In this document: positions 1-8,691 of the stretch, piece after piece | Numbering within the stretch: position 1 is the stretch's first letter | Layout: each line of letters opens with the position of its first letter | DNA from: Paraburkholderia kururiensis | GTDB taxonomy: Bacteria > Pseudomonadota > Gammaproteobacteria > Burkholderiales > Burkholderiaceae | Reading direction: 5' to 3' | Assembly (NCBI RefSeq): GCF_034424375.1 | Contig: NZ_CP139965.1 | Span: 248,001 to 312,000, forward strand | Length of the DNA stretch: 64,000 nt | Made by a program: the position numbers and the translations under genes | The notes under the pieces: generated by a model | Told to the model about the DNA's origin: nothing | The model's input: the letters and a program-made list of their open reading frames with translations, nothing else | The model's database searches: none

Positions 1-129
1 CCGCATACGCGGCGCGTCGCTCCAGTCGCCTGCGTGCGCATCGGCAACGGAGGTATCGACCGACACGCAGTCCTCCCCCAGTGTTTCGACCAGCGCGAGG
101 TGAAGCGCGTCCATATCCTGTGCATGCAT
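1..129 (-). CDS. FAD-linked oxidase, N-terminal fragment (cut by window edge)
   Basis: Only the first 43 codons are inside the window. They read as an N-terminus ending in a GDWSDAPRMR stretch. That is the usual lead-in to the PCMH FAD-binding domain of D-lactate/glycolate-oxidase (GlcD-type) flavoproteins, where a short helix and a 'DW' motif precede the FAD domain. The start is the ATG at 129, preceded on this strand by GTGGGAG about nine bases upstream. It lies 16 bases after the stop of the MFS carrier, so the two genes are probably co-transcribed with the sulfatase. The family call rests on a short stretch and remains tentative; the substrate cannot be told. Confidence 0.55.
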   Translation of the reverse strand, partial: MHAQDMDALHLALVETLGEDCVSVDTSVADAHAGDWSDAPRMR

Positions 130-145
130 GTTTCTGGGCTCCCAC

Positions 146-1447
146 TCAGGCCGTCGCGTGTTCGATCTGTCCGCCGAAGCGGCCGGCAAAGCTCCCCGCG
201 ATCAACGCGATGAGCGCGACGCCCGCGAGGAAGATGCCAGGCGCGGTCAACGCGCCCGTGTGATGCAGCAGTTGCGTGACGACCAGCGGCGTCACGCCGG
301 TAAAGATCACGGTTGCAAGATTGAGCGACAGCGCAATGCCGCTAAAACGCACGTTGGTCGGGAAGAGATCGGCGAGCAGATACGCGTACGCGCCGTTTAC
401 AAAGCCGCCGACGATGCCGATCACCGTAAAAGCAAGCAACGGATCGATCTCATGCGCAACCACCAGACGGTAGAACGGATAGCTGCCGAGCAGCATCACG
501 AGCGATCCGGTGCGATGCCAATACCGCGAAGGTACCGAATCGCCGAGCCATGCGAAGAAAAGAAGCGAAACGGACATCGTTGCGATGCCGAGGTTCTGCC
601 CGGCGCTGACTGCCGTGGGCGCGTAGTGCAGGACCGTCGTGAGGTACGACGGGAGCACCACGAAAAGCAGGCTGTTCGACGCATTCACGATTCCTGCCAC
701 CCCGACACCGATCGCGATCTGCTTCGGGTAATCGGTCAGCACCTTCCTGAACGGACGCTTGACCCTGTGGCTTCTGAGACGCTGATACTCGTTCGACTCT
801 TCGAGCGACGTACGCAACCAGTACGAGATCAGTCCGATCACGCCGCCGAAGATGAACGCAATGCGCCAGCCGTACGTCAGCACATCCGCGGCATTGAGCA
901 GCGAGTGCAGCGCGAGACTGATCAGCGTCGCAGTCAGCACACCGGAATTCAGGCAGAAGATTACGAGTCCGCTGACGAGGCTTGCGCGCGCTGGAATCTC
1001 TTCGACGACGTACGTGATCGAGCAGGGCAACTCGCCCGCGAGGAAAAAGCCTTGTGCGAGACGCAGCAGCACGAGCAGCACCGGCGCCATCACGCCGATC
1101 GATGCATAGCCCGGAATCAGCCCGATGCCGATCGTCGCCGCCGACATCGCCAGCACGGAGACAAGAAAGATTACGCGGCGCCCGAAGCGGTCGCCGAGAC
1201 TGCTCAGCACGATGCCGCCCAACGGTCGCGACACGTAGCCGATCGCGAACACGCCGAACGTGCTGATCAGCGATGCGAGCGGATCGGTTGCGGGAAAGAA
1301 CTGCCGCGCGATTTCACGCGCAAATACGCCATAGATGATGAAGTCGTAAATCTCCAGCGAGCCGCCGAGGCTTGCGAAAATTACCGTCTTCCACTTATGC
1401 CTGATCGCCGGCTGGTGGGGAACCGCCGCAACGTCTGCTGAGGCCAT
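146..1447 (-). CDS. MFS transporter, metabolite:H+ symporter (MHS) type
   Basis: A 433-residue carrier with about twelve hydrophobic segments. Residues 34-40 (YDFIIYG) match the TM1 signature of the MHS subfamily, which imports organic acids and betaines (citrate, alpha-ketoglutarate, ProP-like). Residues 86-91 (DRFGRR) are the loop 2-3 signature of the major facilitator superfamily. Length is normal for MHS members (about 430). It is the second gene of a minus-strand group behind the sulfatase (45-base gap) and ahead of an FAD-linked oxidase. It therefore probably moves the sulfate ester or the product of ester cleavage across the inner membrane. The substrate is inferred from context only. 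Confidence 0.85.
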   Translation of the reverse strand: MASADVAAVPHQPAIRHKWKTVIFASLGGSLEIYDFIIYGVFAREIARQFFPATDPLASLISTFGVFAIGYVSRPLGGIVLSSLGDRFGRRVIFLVSVLAMSAATIGIGLIPGYASIGVMAPVLLVLLRLAQGFFLAGELPCSITYVVEEIPARASLVSGLVIFCLNSGVLTATLISLALHSLLNAADVLTYGWRIAFIFGGVIGLISYWLRTSLEESNEYQRLRSHRVKRPFRKVLTDYPKQIAIGVGVAGIVNASNSLLFVVLPSYLTTVLHYAPTAVSAGQNLGIATMSVSLLFFAWLGDSVPSRYWHRTGSLVMLLGSYPFYRLVVAHEIDPLLAFTVIGIVGGFVNGAYAYLLADLFPTNVRFSGIALSLNLATVIFTGVTPLVVTQLLHHTGALTAPGIFLAGVALIALIAGSFAGRFGGQIEHATA

Positions 1448-1492
1448 CGAGTTGTCTCCGTGTCATTTTTATCGGTATGTCTACGACCGGCA

Positions 1493-2923
1493 CTATTCGA
1501 CCGGTACGGGTGTCGCAGCGGGCGTGCCGGTTTTCAGCGCAGCGGCACGCCCGCCGAATGCTTCCACCAGTCTGTCCTGGTCGGCTTTCGCGGCGGCATC
1601 TGCTGCTTCGGGGTCGACCAGCGCGCGAAGCTGTCTTTCGAAATGCACCAGTACTTCGGCGTATTCGGGTAACGACGCGAGATCGCGTAGCTCTTCCGGG
1701 TCGTTCTTCACATCGAACAGTTCCGGCCGCATGCCGAGGTAATAGTGATACTTGTAGCGGCTATCCGCGAGCATATAGGCGGCACTTTCCGACCCCACCG
1801 CGTGATATTCGCTGAAGGCGACCCGCTCGGGCGCGTCGGGCGCACATGCGAGTTGCGCCAACGATTCGCCCGGACCGTCGATCGGCGCAGCATGACAGCC
1901 CGTAAGGTCCAGCAGCGTGTTCTGGATATCCACCAGCGAGACAGGCGTTTCGCTGACTCTCGCCGCAGGAATGCCGGGACCGGCGACGATCATCGGCACG
2001 CCCGTCGATTCCCGGTACATCAGGCATTTATTCCACATGCCGCGCTTGCCGAGATTGTCACCGTGGTCGCTGCTGTAGAGGATCGTCGTCGATTCGTCGA
2101 GGCCGTTCTCGCGCAACGCCGCGAGTATCTTGCCGACCTGCGCGTCCAGAAACGATACGAGCGCGTAATAGCACGCAACGGCGAGGCGCCGACGCTCGTC
2201 GCTGCCGATCGCGGCGTCGTGATCCATATGCCGCGCCTGTCGTTCGACCCACGGATGCCGCACATAGCCTGTCGAAGGATGCAGCGCCGGCAGGTCGATT
2301 TCGCGCGGATCGTAGAGATCGAGGTATTCCTGCGGCACGACGAGCGGAAAATGCGGCGCAACGAGGCCGACGAACAGTACCCAGGGCCCGGCGTCATCGG
2401 CGTGTTCGCCAAGCCAGCTGCACGCGGTATCGGCAACGCGCATGTCGAAGCGGTTGTAGTCGGACGTGCCCGCGCCGATCTTGTCGTAGAGCGGCGAGCG
2501 GCCCATCGTCCCAGGCATCGGATTGCGCACGGAGCCCCACACCTGGCCGATGCCGTCGAGAATATGCACGGCATGATGCTGCTTCCGGAAACCGACAGGC
2601 GACACTTCCGATTTGTAGTGCAGTTTGCCGATCGACTCTGTCAGCACGCCGCTCGCCGACAGATGCTGCGCCCAGCCGGGAAAACTGCCGTCGTAAGCGA
2701 TGGCGTTGTCCCAGCAGCGGTTGTCATGAACATAGCGGCCCGTGGCAAGACTCGCGCGCGCCGGCACGCAGATCGGCGACGGCGTGTAGGCATTGCGAAA
2801 ACGCGTGCCGCGCCGCGCGAGCGCGTCGAGCGCAGGGGTCTTGATGAGAGGGTGCCCGGCGCATCCCATCAGGTTGTGCTGATGTTCGTCGGACAGGATG
2901 AAAAGGACGTTTGTGGGTTTCAT
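1493..2923 (-). CDS. type I sulfatase (formylglycine-dependent, choline-sulfatase-like)
   Basis: Hydrolyses a sulfate ester. The protein has 476 residues from the ATG at 2923; the open frame continues upstream to 3064, but residues before MKPTN lie in the divergent promoter and do not look like sulfatase. The CVPAR signature (C52) is the cysteine converted to formylglycine. Other expected metal and sulfate residues are visible: SDEH (11-14), GKLHY (K100, H102), APHFP (H191), SDHGDN (D286, H287) and K299. No signal peptide is seen, so it is probably cytosolic, as for choline sulfatase. It leads the sulfatase-MFS-oxidase group and is divergent from a LysR gene that probably controls it. The exact ester is not determinable. 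Confidence 0.85.
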   Translation of the reverse strand: MKPTNVLFILSDEHQHNLMGCAGHPLIKTPALDALARRGTRFRNAYTPSPICVPARASLATGRYVHDNRCWDNAIAYDGSFPGWAQHLSASGVLTESIGKLHYKSEVSPVGFRKQHHAVHILDGIGQVWGSVRNPMPGTMGRSPLYDKIGAGTSDYNRFDMRVADTACSWLGEHADDAGPWVLFVGLVAPHFPLVVPQEYLDLYDPREIDLPALHPSTGYVRHPWVERQARHMDHDAAIGSDERRRLAVACYYALVSFLDAQVGKILAALRENGLDESTTILYSSDHGDNLGKRGMWNKCLMYRESTGVPMIVAGPGIPAARVSETPVSLVDIQNTLLDLTGCHAAPIDGPGESLAQLACAPDAPERVAFSEYHAVGSESAAYMLADSRYKYHYYLGMRPELFDVKNDPEELRDLASLPEYAEVLVHFERQLRALVDPEAADAAAKADQDRLVEAFGGRAAALKTGTPAATPVPVE

Positions 2924-3022
2924 CGTGTGTCTGGACGGCTCATGTTTTCCATCGCAGCGTCTCCTGCGACCCATATTGGTCCAGGTGCGCATGAGGTGCA
3001 ATTGACATTTTTTTCGAAGCGA

Positions 3023-3037
3023 ATAACCATTGGTTAT
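3023..3037. promoter_or_regulatory. probable LysR operator between sulfatase and lysR
   Basis: A perfect inverted repeat ATAACC-N3-GGTTAT lies in the 140-base gap between the divergent sulfatase and LysR genes, 26 bases before the LysR start. It fits the interrupted dyad with a T-N11-A core that LysR-type regulators bind. The flanking DNA is AT-rich compared with the genes. Its role as binding site for the adjacent regulator is inferred. Confidence 0.5.
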
Positions 3038-3063
3038 CCGTTTACCCTCAATCCAACACGCCA

Positions 3064-4014
3064 ATGAATGCGATCGAGCGCTTTTTTCAGGCCGGGCTCA
3101 AACTCAGTCACCTGCGCCTCCTCACGATGTTCGACAGTCTCGGGCAGATCCGGCTCGTCGCCGAGAAGCTCAATGTCACACAACCCGCCGTGTCGAAGCA
3201 GCTAGCGGAGCTGGAAGCGGGCCTGGGTGTGCCGGTGCTGTCACGCGTCGGCAACAGGCTGTTCTTTACGCCCGTCGGCGAGACGCTGATGAAGCGCGCC
3301 CGCGAAGTGTTTCATCAGCTCGAGCAGGCGCGCTTCGAGATCGATGCGATGACGAGCGGCATCTCGGGCAAGATTTCCGTCGGCGCGGTCGCGACGGTGA
3401 TGCCGGTGTTCGCCCCCGAAATTGTGAGCGAACTGAAGAAGCGCGCGCCGCATGTCAACGTGAGTTTCTACGAGGCCACCAGCGACCGCCTGTTTCCAAT
3501 GCTTGCCGCGGGCGCACTCGACTTTGTTCTGAGCCGCACAGGACCACCGCGTGCTGAAGCGGCGCCGTTTGCCTCGCATGCCGTTCTGGATGATCCGATC
3601 GTCGTGGTTTGCGGGCGCGAGCATCCGCTCGCCGCGCGCCGCACGGTCGCCGCTGCCGATCTCGCCGGCCTGCCCTGGATACTTCCGCCCCGCGAAGCAC
3701 CGACCTTCCTTGCACTGCAAACGTGGATGCATGAGCACGAACTCGAGTTTCCCGATGGGTGCGTGCAATCCATCTCTTTGCAAGCGAACGAAGCGATGAT
3801 TGCCTCATATCCATTTCTTGCACTGATGCCAGTCGCAGTCGCACGGCAAGCGGTGAATCGCGAAAAGCTTGTCATCCTTCCGTTAGGCGGAACCTGCTTT
3901 CTGGAAACGGTGCAGCTCTTCTATAACCACACGTCTGCGAATCCTGTCTTACCCGTTGCGCTAAGTTGTATCGAGACCGCTGAAAAGCGGATCTCGTCGT
4001 TGTTGCTCACGTAG
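3064..4014 (+). CDS. LysR-family transcriptional regulator
   Basis: A 316-residue protein of typical LysR length. The winged helix-turn-helix is at about residues 17-75 (recognition part NVTQPAVSKQLAELE), followed by the linker helix. A two-lobe effector-binding domain starts near residue 105 (GKISVGAVATVMPVFAPEIVSEL). It is divergent from the sulfatase and shares a 140-base intergenic region with a palindromic site. It probably regulates the sulfatase/transport group and its own gene, perhaps also the downstream cupin. The inducer is unknown. Confidence 0.9.
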   Translation: MNAIERFFQAGLKLSHLRLLTMFDSLGQIRLVAEKLNVTQPAVSKQLAELEAGLGVPVLSRVGNRLFFTPVGETLMKRAREVFHQLEQARFEIDAMTSGISGKISVGAVATVMPVFAPEIVSELKKRAPHVNVSFYEATSDRLFPMLAAGALDFVLSRTGPPRAEAAPFASHAVLDDPIVVVCGREHPLAARRTVAAADLAGLPWILPPREAPTFLALQTWMHEHELEFPDGCVQSISLQANEAMIASYPFLALMPVAVARQAVNREKLVILPLGGTCFLETVQLFYNHTSANPVLPVALSCIETAEKRISSLLLT

Positions 4015-4146
4015 GTGTTGGCGGCCGCAATGCAAATGCTCATCGCGACGCCGTAGCATCTACAGGCAGATCGAGCGTTAAGGTGGTCATCGAGATCGGC
4101 GCTACGCTACCAGGTGATCCTGGACGAACCTTTTTGGAGAGCCCTC

Positions 4147-4737
4147 ATGGCACTTCGGTCAGACAACATATCGACGTTTATCGAGATCGCTCAACACCTC
4201 TTCCGCTCTACGTCGTTGCCAGGCGCCGGGCGAAATGTCGCGGCACGCGTCTTCGAGCGACTGCGCGCTCCTTCAGACGACGAGATCCGGCATGGCGCAC
4301 GATACCCCGCATGCGAGTGGCTCGACGCTGCACTCGCCACGGTGACGGCGCAAAGCGCCGAAATGGGCCCTGTCGCACGTGCCATAAAGGCCCTGGAACC
4401 GCAACTGGGATGGTCGCGCCGCACCTCCGGTTCACACGGCAGCCCGCGTTACATCGAGGATCATGTCCACGGGATGATTTGCGGCCCGGGTGGCGCCGAA
4501 AGCCGCTATGACGTTCAACTCGGTTTCTCGCTCATGGCGCCGAATACCCGCTACCCCGACCACAGCCATCCGCCGGAGGAGGCGTATGTACTGCTCACGC
4601 CCGGGGAATTTCGCCAGCAAGGCGGGGAATGGTTCGATCCGGGAATCGGCGGAGGGATTCACAATGCGCCGCATAACGTACATGCGATGAGATCCGGCGA
4701 TACACCGTTCCTTGCCATCTGGAGCCTGCTGACGTAG
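4147..4737 (+). CDS. DMSP lyase-like cupin (DddQ/DddL/DddW family)
   Basis: A 196-residue single-domain cupin from the ATG at 4147, which has GGAGAG just upstream; a GTG at 4114 is an alternative. The C-terminal half carries RYPDHSHPPEEAY and HNAPHNVHAM. Y136, H141, E145, Y147 and H179 have exactly the spacing of Y120, H125, E129, Y131 and H163 recalled for DddQ, the metal ligands and catalytic tyrosines of dimethylsulfoniopropionate cleavage. The N-terminal helical part also fits the family. It follows the LysR gene (132-base gap) and lies next to a sulfatase, so an organosulfur role is sensible. Many soil relatives are untested; another substrate, or another cupin reaction, is possible. Confidence 0.7.
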   Translation: MALRSDNISTFIEIAQHLFRSTSLPGAGRNVAARVFERLRAPSDDEIRHGARYPACEWLDAALATVTAQSAEMGPVARAIKALEPQLGWSRRTSGSHGSPRYIEDHVHGMICGPGGAESRYDVQLGFSLMAPNTRYPDHSHPPEEAYVLLTPGEFRQQGGEWFDPGIGGGIHNAPHNVHAMRSGDTPFLAIWSLLT

Positions 4738-4892
4738 CCGCGACTCAGCATGCCGCGCCCTTCCCGTCACCACCGTCCGGCTGCCCGGTACCAGGATCGA
4801 CGCAAGAACGTGGAATTGCCGAGTGGTTAGTTCAACGGCGAGACAGACCTGCGAAGCATCAACCGCGAGGCGACGCTGCTACGCTTCTTGCG

Positions 4893-5927
4893 TTAGACCT
4901 GCACCGATGCCGCGGTACGGCTCTGCGTTCTCGCGACGCGGTACGCATGCGGCGATTCGCCAAACTCTTTTCTGAACTCGCGCCCCAGATGGGAGGCGTC
5001 CGAAAAACCGCAGGACGTCGCGATGTCTGCGACCGTACCGTCCGAGCTCGTCAGCAACCATGCGGCTGTCCGTATCCGGATCTGTCGGCCATACGCATTG
5101 GGAGACTTCCCCGTTTCAGCGAGAAAGAGGCGCTCGAGTTGGCGCGCGGACACGTCCAGCCTCCGCGCCAGTTCCGCGAGACTGAGTGGGCCTCCCACGT
5201 GTTGCTCCATGAGGAGGATGGCGCGCCTCACCTTGGGATGCGTGGCGGGCTCGAGGCCCGGCGGATAGGGTTGCGGCGCATTGCCCTTCTGCGCATCGTC
5301 CACGAGCAGGATACGAAGCGCTTTCTGCACGATGGTGGCTTCGACATGCCGCAGCAGGATGGCCGCCGCCACGTCGATCGACGCTCGGCCGCCCGAACAC
5401 GTAATGCGCCGGCCGTCGATAACGAAGAGCCGGTCGGCGACAAGATTGCGCTCCTCGGCACGCGGAAATCGTTCGAGAAAGTCCCAGTAATGGAACCAGC
5501 TCACACAGGTCCGGTAGCCGTCCATCACGCCAGCTCGCATCAAGGCGAATGCCCCGGTGCAGATCCCGACCAGCGTCGCGGAAGTACGCGCGGCCGCGCG
5601 AATGAATTGCAGCGTCGCCTCGCCGGCCGACGGTCCGGAATGCAGCAGGCCGCCCACCACCACGACATAGTCGAAAGACTCCCCCTCTTCGTAGGTGGTC
5701 CACGGCGTAATCTGGATTCCGCAGCTGGCTCTAACTGGGACGAGCGATGGCCCCACGACAGTCCACGAACAGCGCACCGGGCGGCTCATGTCGCCTTCAT
5801 CGCTTGCCAGTCTCAGAAGGTCGACGAATCCGGAAAACGCGGTCAGCGTGAAGTTCGGCAACAACACGATGCCGAAGCGGATTTTTCCGCCGGTGTCGGC
5901 CGCGGATTCAATTGAACGGGTGCACAT
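4893..5927 (-). CDS. GATase1-like AraC-family regulator (GbdR/CdhR type)
   Basis: 344 residues in two parts: a DJ-1/PfpI (class I glutamine amidotransferase-like) domain at about 17-205, with the nucleophile-elbow sequence GICTGAF (C123), and an AraC helix-turn-helix domain at about 240-335 (SLAELARRLDVSARQLERLF; second helix GFSDASHLGREF). Regulators of this architecture in Burkholderia and Pseudomonas (GbdR, CdhR, ArgR) activate glycine betaine, carnitine and arginine catabolism. That agrees with the ProVWX importer and amine-oxidising genes upstream on the same strand. It is the last gene of that run, 31 bases after the LysR gene. The inducer is inferred only from family and context. Confidence 0.88.
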   Translation of the reverse strand: MCTRSIESAADTGGKIRFGIVLLPNFTLTAFSGFVDLLRLASDEGDMSRPVRCSWTVVGPSLVPVRASCGIQITPWTTYEEGESFDYVVVVGGLLHSGPSAGEATLQFIRAAARTSATLVGICTGAFALMRAGVMDGYRTCVSWFHYWDFLERFPRAEERNLVADRLFVIDGRRITCSGGRASIDVAAAILLRHVEATIVQKALRILLVDDAQKGNAPQPYPPGLEPATHPKVRRAILLMEQHVGGPLSLAELARRLDVSARQLERLFLAETGKSPNAYGRQIRIRTAAWLLTSSDGTVADIATSCGFSDASHLGREFRKEFGESPHAYRVARTQSRTAASVQV

Positions 5928-5958
5928 GAGACAGTCTGAATTCCGATTCCGTTAACCG

Positions 5959-6960
5959 CTATTTCACGATCTCGGCTTCAGCCCCGTGCCACCCGCGCAT
6001 CATCACGGCCACTTCTTCCAGGAGCCACTCCCGAAACTGCAGATACTCGGGCCGTAACTTCGCATTCTTGTGCGTAATCAGATAGTGATGCCGGTCGTGA
6101 AACACCAGCGACTCCTGAACCGGCCGGACGAGGCGCCCCTCCTCCACCTGACGATGCACCAGGTGATGCCAGCCGAGGAGCGTGCCCTCGCCCGCCTCCG
6201 CCTGAGCGACAAGCAACCGGTAGTCATTGCTCTCTAGATGCTCGTCGTCAACGAACCGGTCGGAGCCGTCGCTTTGCTGAAACCAGTTTCTCCACACGCG
6301 CCAATCGACATGCTCGCAGATCTGGGCTCGCCCGAGGAGCGACAGATTCAAGGTGGGATGCGCAAGCAGATCGAGCGGCTGCAAGGACCGGCCGTGGAAA
6401 TGTCGCTCGCGAAACGAGGGACTGCAGACCGGGTAGACCACGTCGTCGAAGAGCGGCTCCACTTCGTATTCCGCCTCGCGCGGCGGATTTTTCGTAACGA
6501 TGATGTCGGGCTCCATGAGCTCGTCGAGTTCCATGAAGTGCTCGGTGACCATCACGTGCAGCCGAATATCCGGAAACCGCCTGCGGAACGACGGCAGTCT
6601 GAACGACAACCACAACGCGGAGAACGTGTGCGACACGCAAATGGTCAACGCGTGCTTGTCGGAGCGCCGTACCGCCTCGGCCGCTTCCGCGATGTTCATG
6701 ATCGAGAGGTACGACGCGTTGTAGAGAATGCGTCCGGCGTCGGTCAGCGCAATGTGTCGGCCAGTGCGTTCGAACAGGGCCACGTCGAGCGAGTCTTCGA
6801 GTTCCTTGATCTGCCGGCTGATGGCGGCCTGAGTCACGCACAGCACTTCGGCCGCCTGTGTGAAGCTTTCGTATCGCGCTGCGGTGACGAAGCATCTCAG
6901 CGCCCGTAGCGACGGCATCTGGGCGAGGAGCCTGTCGGCAAATAATGGCTTCTTTTGCAT
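5959..6960 (-). CDS. LysR-family regulator (GcvA-like)
   Basis: 333 residues from the ATG at 6960, which has AAAGGTGA a few bases upstream; an in-frame start 21 bases earlier lacks this. The N-terminus (MPSLRALRCFVTAARYESF, then CVTQAAISRQIKELE) is typical of the GcvA branch of LysR regulators, which often control glycine cleavage, beta-lactamase or amino-acid genes. The C-terminal effector domain begins near residue 105. It sits between the aldehyde dehydrogenase and the AraC gene, so the region-2 catabolic run probably has two transcription factors. Its 220-base upstream gap separates it from the ALDH and may hold its own promoter. Confidence 0.88.
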   Translation of the reverse strand: MQKKPLFADRLLAQMPSLRALRCFVTAARYESFTQAAEVLCVTQAAISRQIKELEDSLDVALFERTGRHIALTDAGRILYNASYLSIMNIAEAAEAVRRSDKHALTICVSHTFSALWLSFRLPSFRRRFPDIRLHVMVTEHFMELDELMEPDIIVTKNPPREAEYEVEPLFDDVVYPVCSPSFRERHFHGRSLQPLDLLAHPTLNLSLLGRAQICEHVDWRVWRNWFQQSDGSDRFVDDEHLESNDYRLLVAQAEAGEGTLLGWHHLVHRQVEEGRLVRPVQESLVFHDRHHYLITHKNAKLRPEYLQFREWLLEEVAVMMRGWHGAEAEIVK

Positions 6961-7180
6961 GGGTTCACCTTTCAAGCGCAAACGCGCGAATCCGGGGCGC
7001 GTGGAGGGCGCACAGCCGCATTATCCTGCGGCCATGCAGGAACCGCGCCTCCGATCGCGCCCCGAATCGCGCATGACTTCTACCGGGGAGTCTGCTGGCC
7101 ATCCCGCCGGCTGGCAAGAGAGGTGAATCCCGGGAGCCGTGCGGCTTTCGCGCTTCGCCCCGCCGGCCTGGTCGAGCCCG

Positions 7181-8674
7181 TTAATCGAGCTTGAGCCAGG
7201 TGGTCTTCAGTTCGCAATACTGGTCGTGGGCGTAGATCGATTTGTCGCGGCCGCCGAAGCCCGATTGCTTGAACCCGCCGAACGGCGTCGACAGATCCCC
7301 TTCGCCGAAGCAGTTCACCGTGACCGTACCCGCCCGGATTCGCGCCGCAACCTTGTGCGCATGATTGACGTTGTCCGTCCACAGCGATGCGGCGAGTCCG
7401 TAGCACGTGTCGTTGGCAATCCGGACCGCGTCATCGATGTCGCTGTATTCGATGAAACAGGCTACCGGACCGAACACTTCTTCGCATGCGATGCTCATTT
7501 CGGGCGTCACGTTATCGAAGATGGTGGGTTCGACGAACCATCCGCCCGTTTCGGTGAGTGTTGCCTTGCCACCGCACACCACACGCGCCCCTTCCGCCTG
7601 CGCTTTCCCGATGTGGTGCAGCACTTTTTCATAATGCTGCTGTTCGATCAACGAGCCCAGCTTCACCTCGGGATCGAGCGGATCGCCGGTCTTCCAGCCT
7701 TTCAGCACCGCCTGAACCTTCTCCAGCAATTCGGCTTTCCTGCTGGCAGGCACGAGGATGCGCGAGCCCGCGCTGCAGTTCTCGCCCATGTTCCAGAACG
7801 CGGCGGCAACCGCATTCTCCGCAACGGGATCGAGATTCGCGACATCGGGCAGGATGACCTGCGGATTCTTGCCCCCGCATTCGAGTACGACACGCTTGAG
7901 ATTCGTGTCGGCCGAATAGTGAAGGAAGCGCTTGCCGGTTTCGGTGGAACCGGTGAAGGCGACTAGATCGATATCCGCGTGACACCCGATAGCCTGCCCC
8001 GCCCCTTCGCCGAAGCCCGTCACGACGCTGAGAACCCCGGCCGGCACACCCGCTTGCGCGGCGAGCTCGGCAATGCGCAGCGTCGAGAGCGATGTCTGCT
8101 CGGCGGGTTTCACGATGACGCTGTTGCCGACGGAAAGCGCCGGGCCAATCTTCCAGGCCAGCATGAGCGCCGGAAAATTCCACGGCAACACCGCACCGAC
8201 AACGCCGATCGGCACACGGGTGATCATGCTGACCACGCCCGGGCCGGAGGGCGACAGTGCGTCGTACCGTTTGTCGGTGGCTTCCGCGTGCCAGCGAATA
8301 CACGCCGCCGACTCCGGAATGTCCAGGCCCAGGCATTCGCTGATCGGCTTGCCGGCCTCGAGCGCTTCGAGCAGGGCCAGTTCCTCGGCGTTGTCCTCGA
8401 TCAGTTGCGCCAGACGAAGCAGCACGGATTTTCTCTGTGCGGGCGTGGCGTTCGACCAGACGCCGCTTTCGAATGCCGCTCTGGCCGCAACGACCGCGCG
8501 ATCGACGTCTTTTGCATCGCACTTCGCGACGTTGGTCAGTACCTTGCCGGTCGAAGGGTTCAGCGTTCTGAACGTTTCATTCGAAAGCGCGGCGCACCGT
8601 TGCCCGGCAATGAACGCCCGGCCATCCAGCGGCAACGTTTCCGCCTTGTGCTTCCATTCCTGATAAGTCGTCAT
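7181..8674 (-). CDS. aldehyde dehydrogenase, PuuC-like
   Basis: A 497-residue NAD(P)-dependent aldehyde dehydrogenase. Visible residues are N166 in PWNFP, the TGSTETGK nucleotide-binding turn (241-248), general base E265 (LECGGKNPQ) and catalytic C300 (MGENCSAGSR). The C-terminal stretch STPFGGFKQSGFGGRDKS followed by HDQYCELKT is characteristic of the PuuC (gamma-glutamyl-aminobutyraldehyde) and related amino-aldehyde dehydrogenases. It follows the FAD oxidase by 17 bases, matching the PuuB-PuuC order in which an amine oxidase makes the aldehyde that this enzyme oxidises. No gamma-glutamylpolyamine synthetase gene is nearby, so the substrate is probably another amino-aldehyde. Confidence 0.9.
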   Translation of the reverse strand: MTTYQEWKHKAETLPLDGRAFIAGQRCAALSNETFRTLNPSTGKVLTNVAKCDAKDVDRAVVAARAAFESGVWSNATPAQRKSVLLRLAQLIEDNAEELALLEALEAGKPISECLGLDIPESAACIRWHAEATDKRYDALSPSGPGVVSMITRVPIGVVGAVLPWNFPALMLAWKIGPALSVGNSVIVKPAEQTSLSTLRIAELAAQAGVPAGVLSVVTGFGEGAGQAIGCHADIDLVAFTGSTETGKRFLHYSADTNLKRVVLECGGKNPQVILPDVANLDPVAENAVAAAFWNMGENCSAGSRILVPASRKAELLEKVQAVLKGWKTGDPLDPEVKLGSLIEQQHYEKVLHHIGKAQAEGARVVCGGKATLTETGGWFVEPTIFDNVTPEMSIACEEVFGPVACFIEYSDIDDAVRIANDTCYGLAASLWTDNVNHAHKVAARIRAGTVTVNCFGEGDLSTPFGGFKQSGFGGRDKSIYAHDQYCELKTTWLKLD

Positions 8675-8691
8675 TGTCTTGTCCTCGAAAA

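Noticed and set aside
128..1441. 437-codon plus-strand frame opposite the MFS gene
   Set aside because: Arg/His/Asp-rich shadow of a GC-rich gene; the minus strand has the clear membrane protein. The same applies to other long frames opposite the sulfatase, ALDH, ABC and permease genes.
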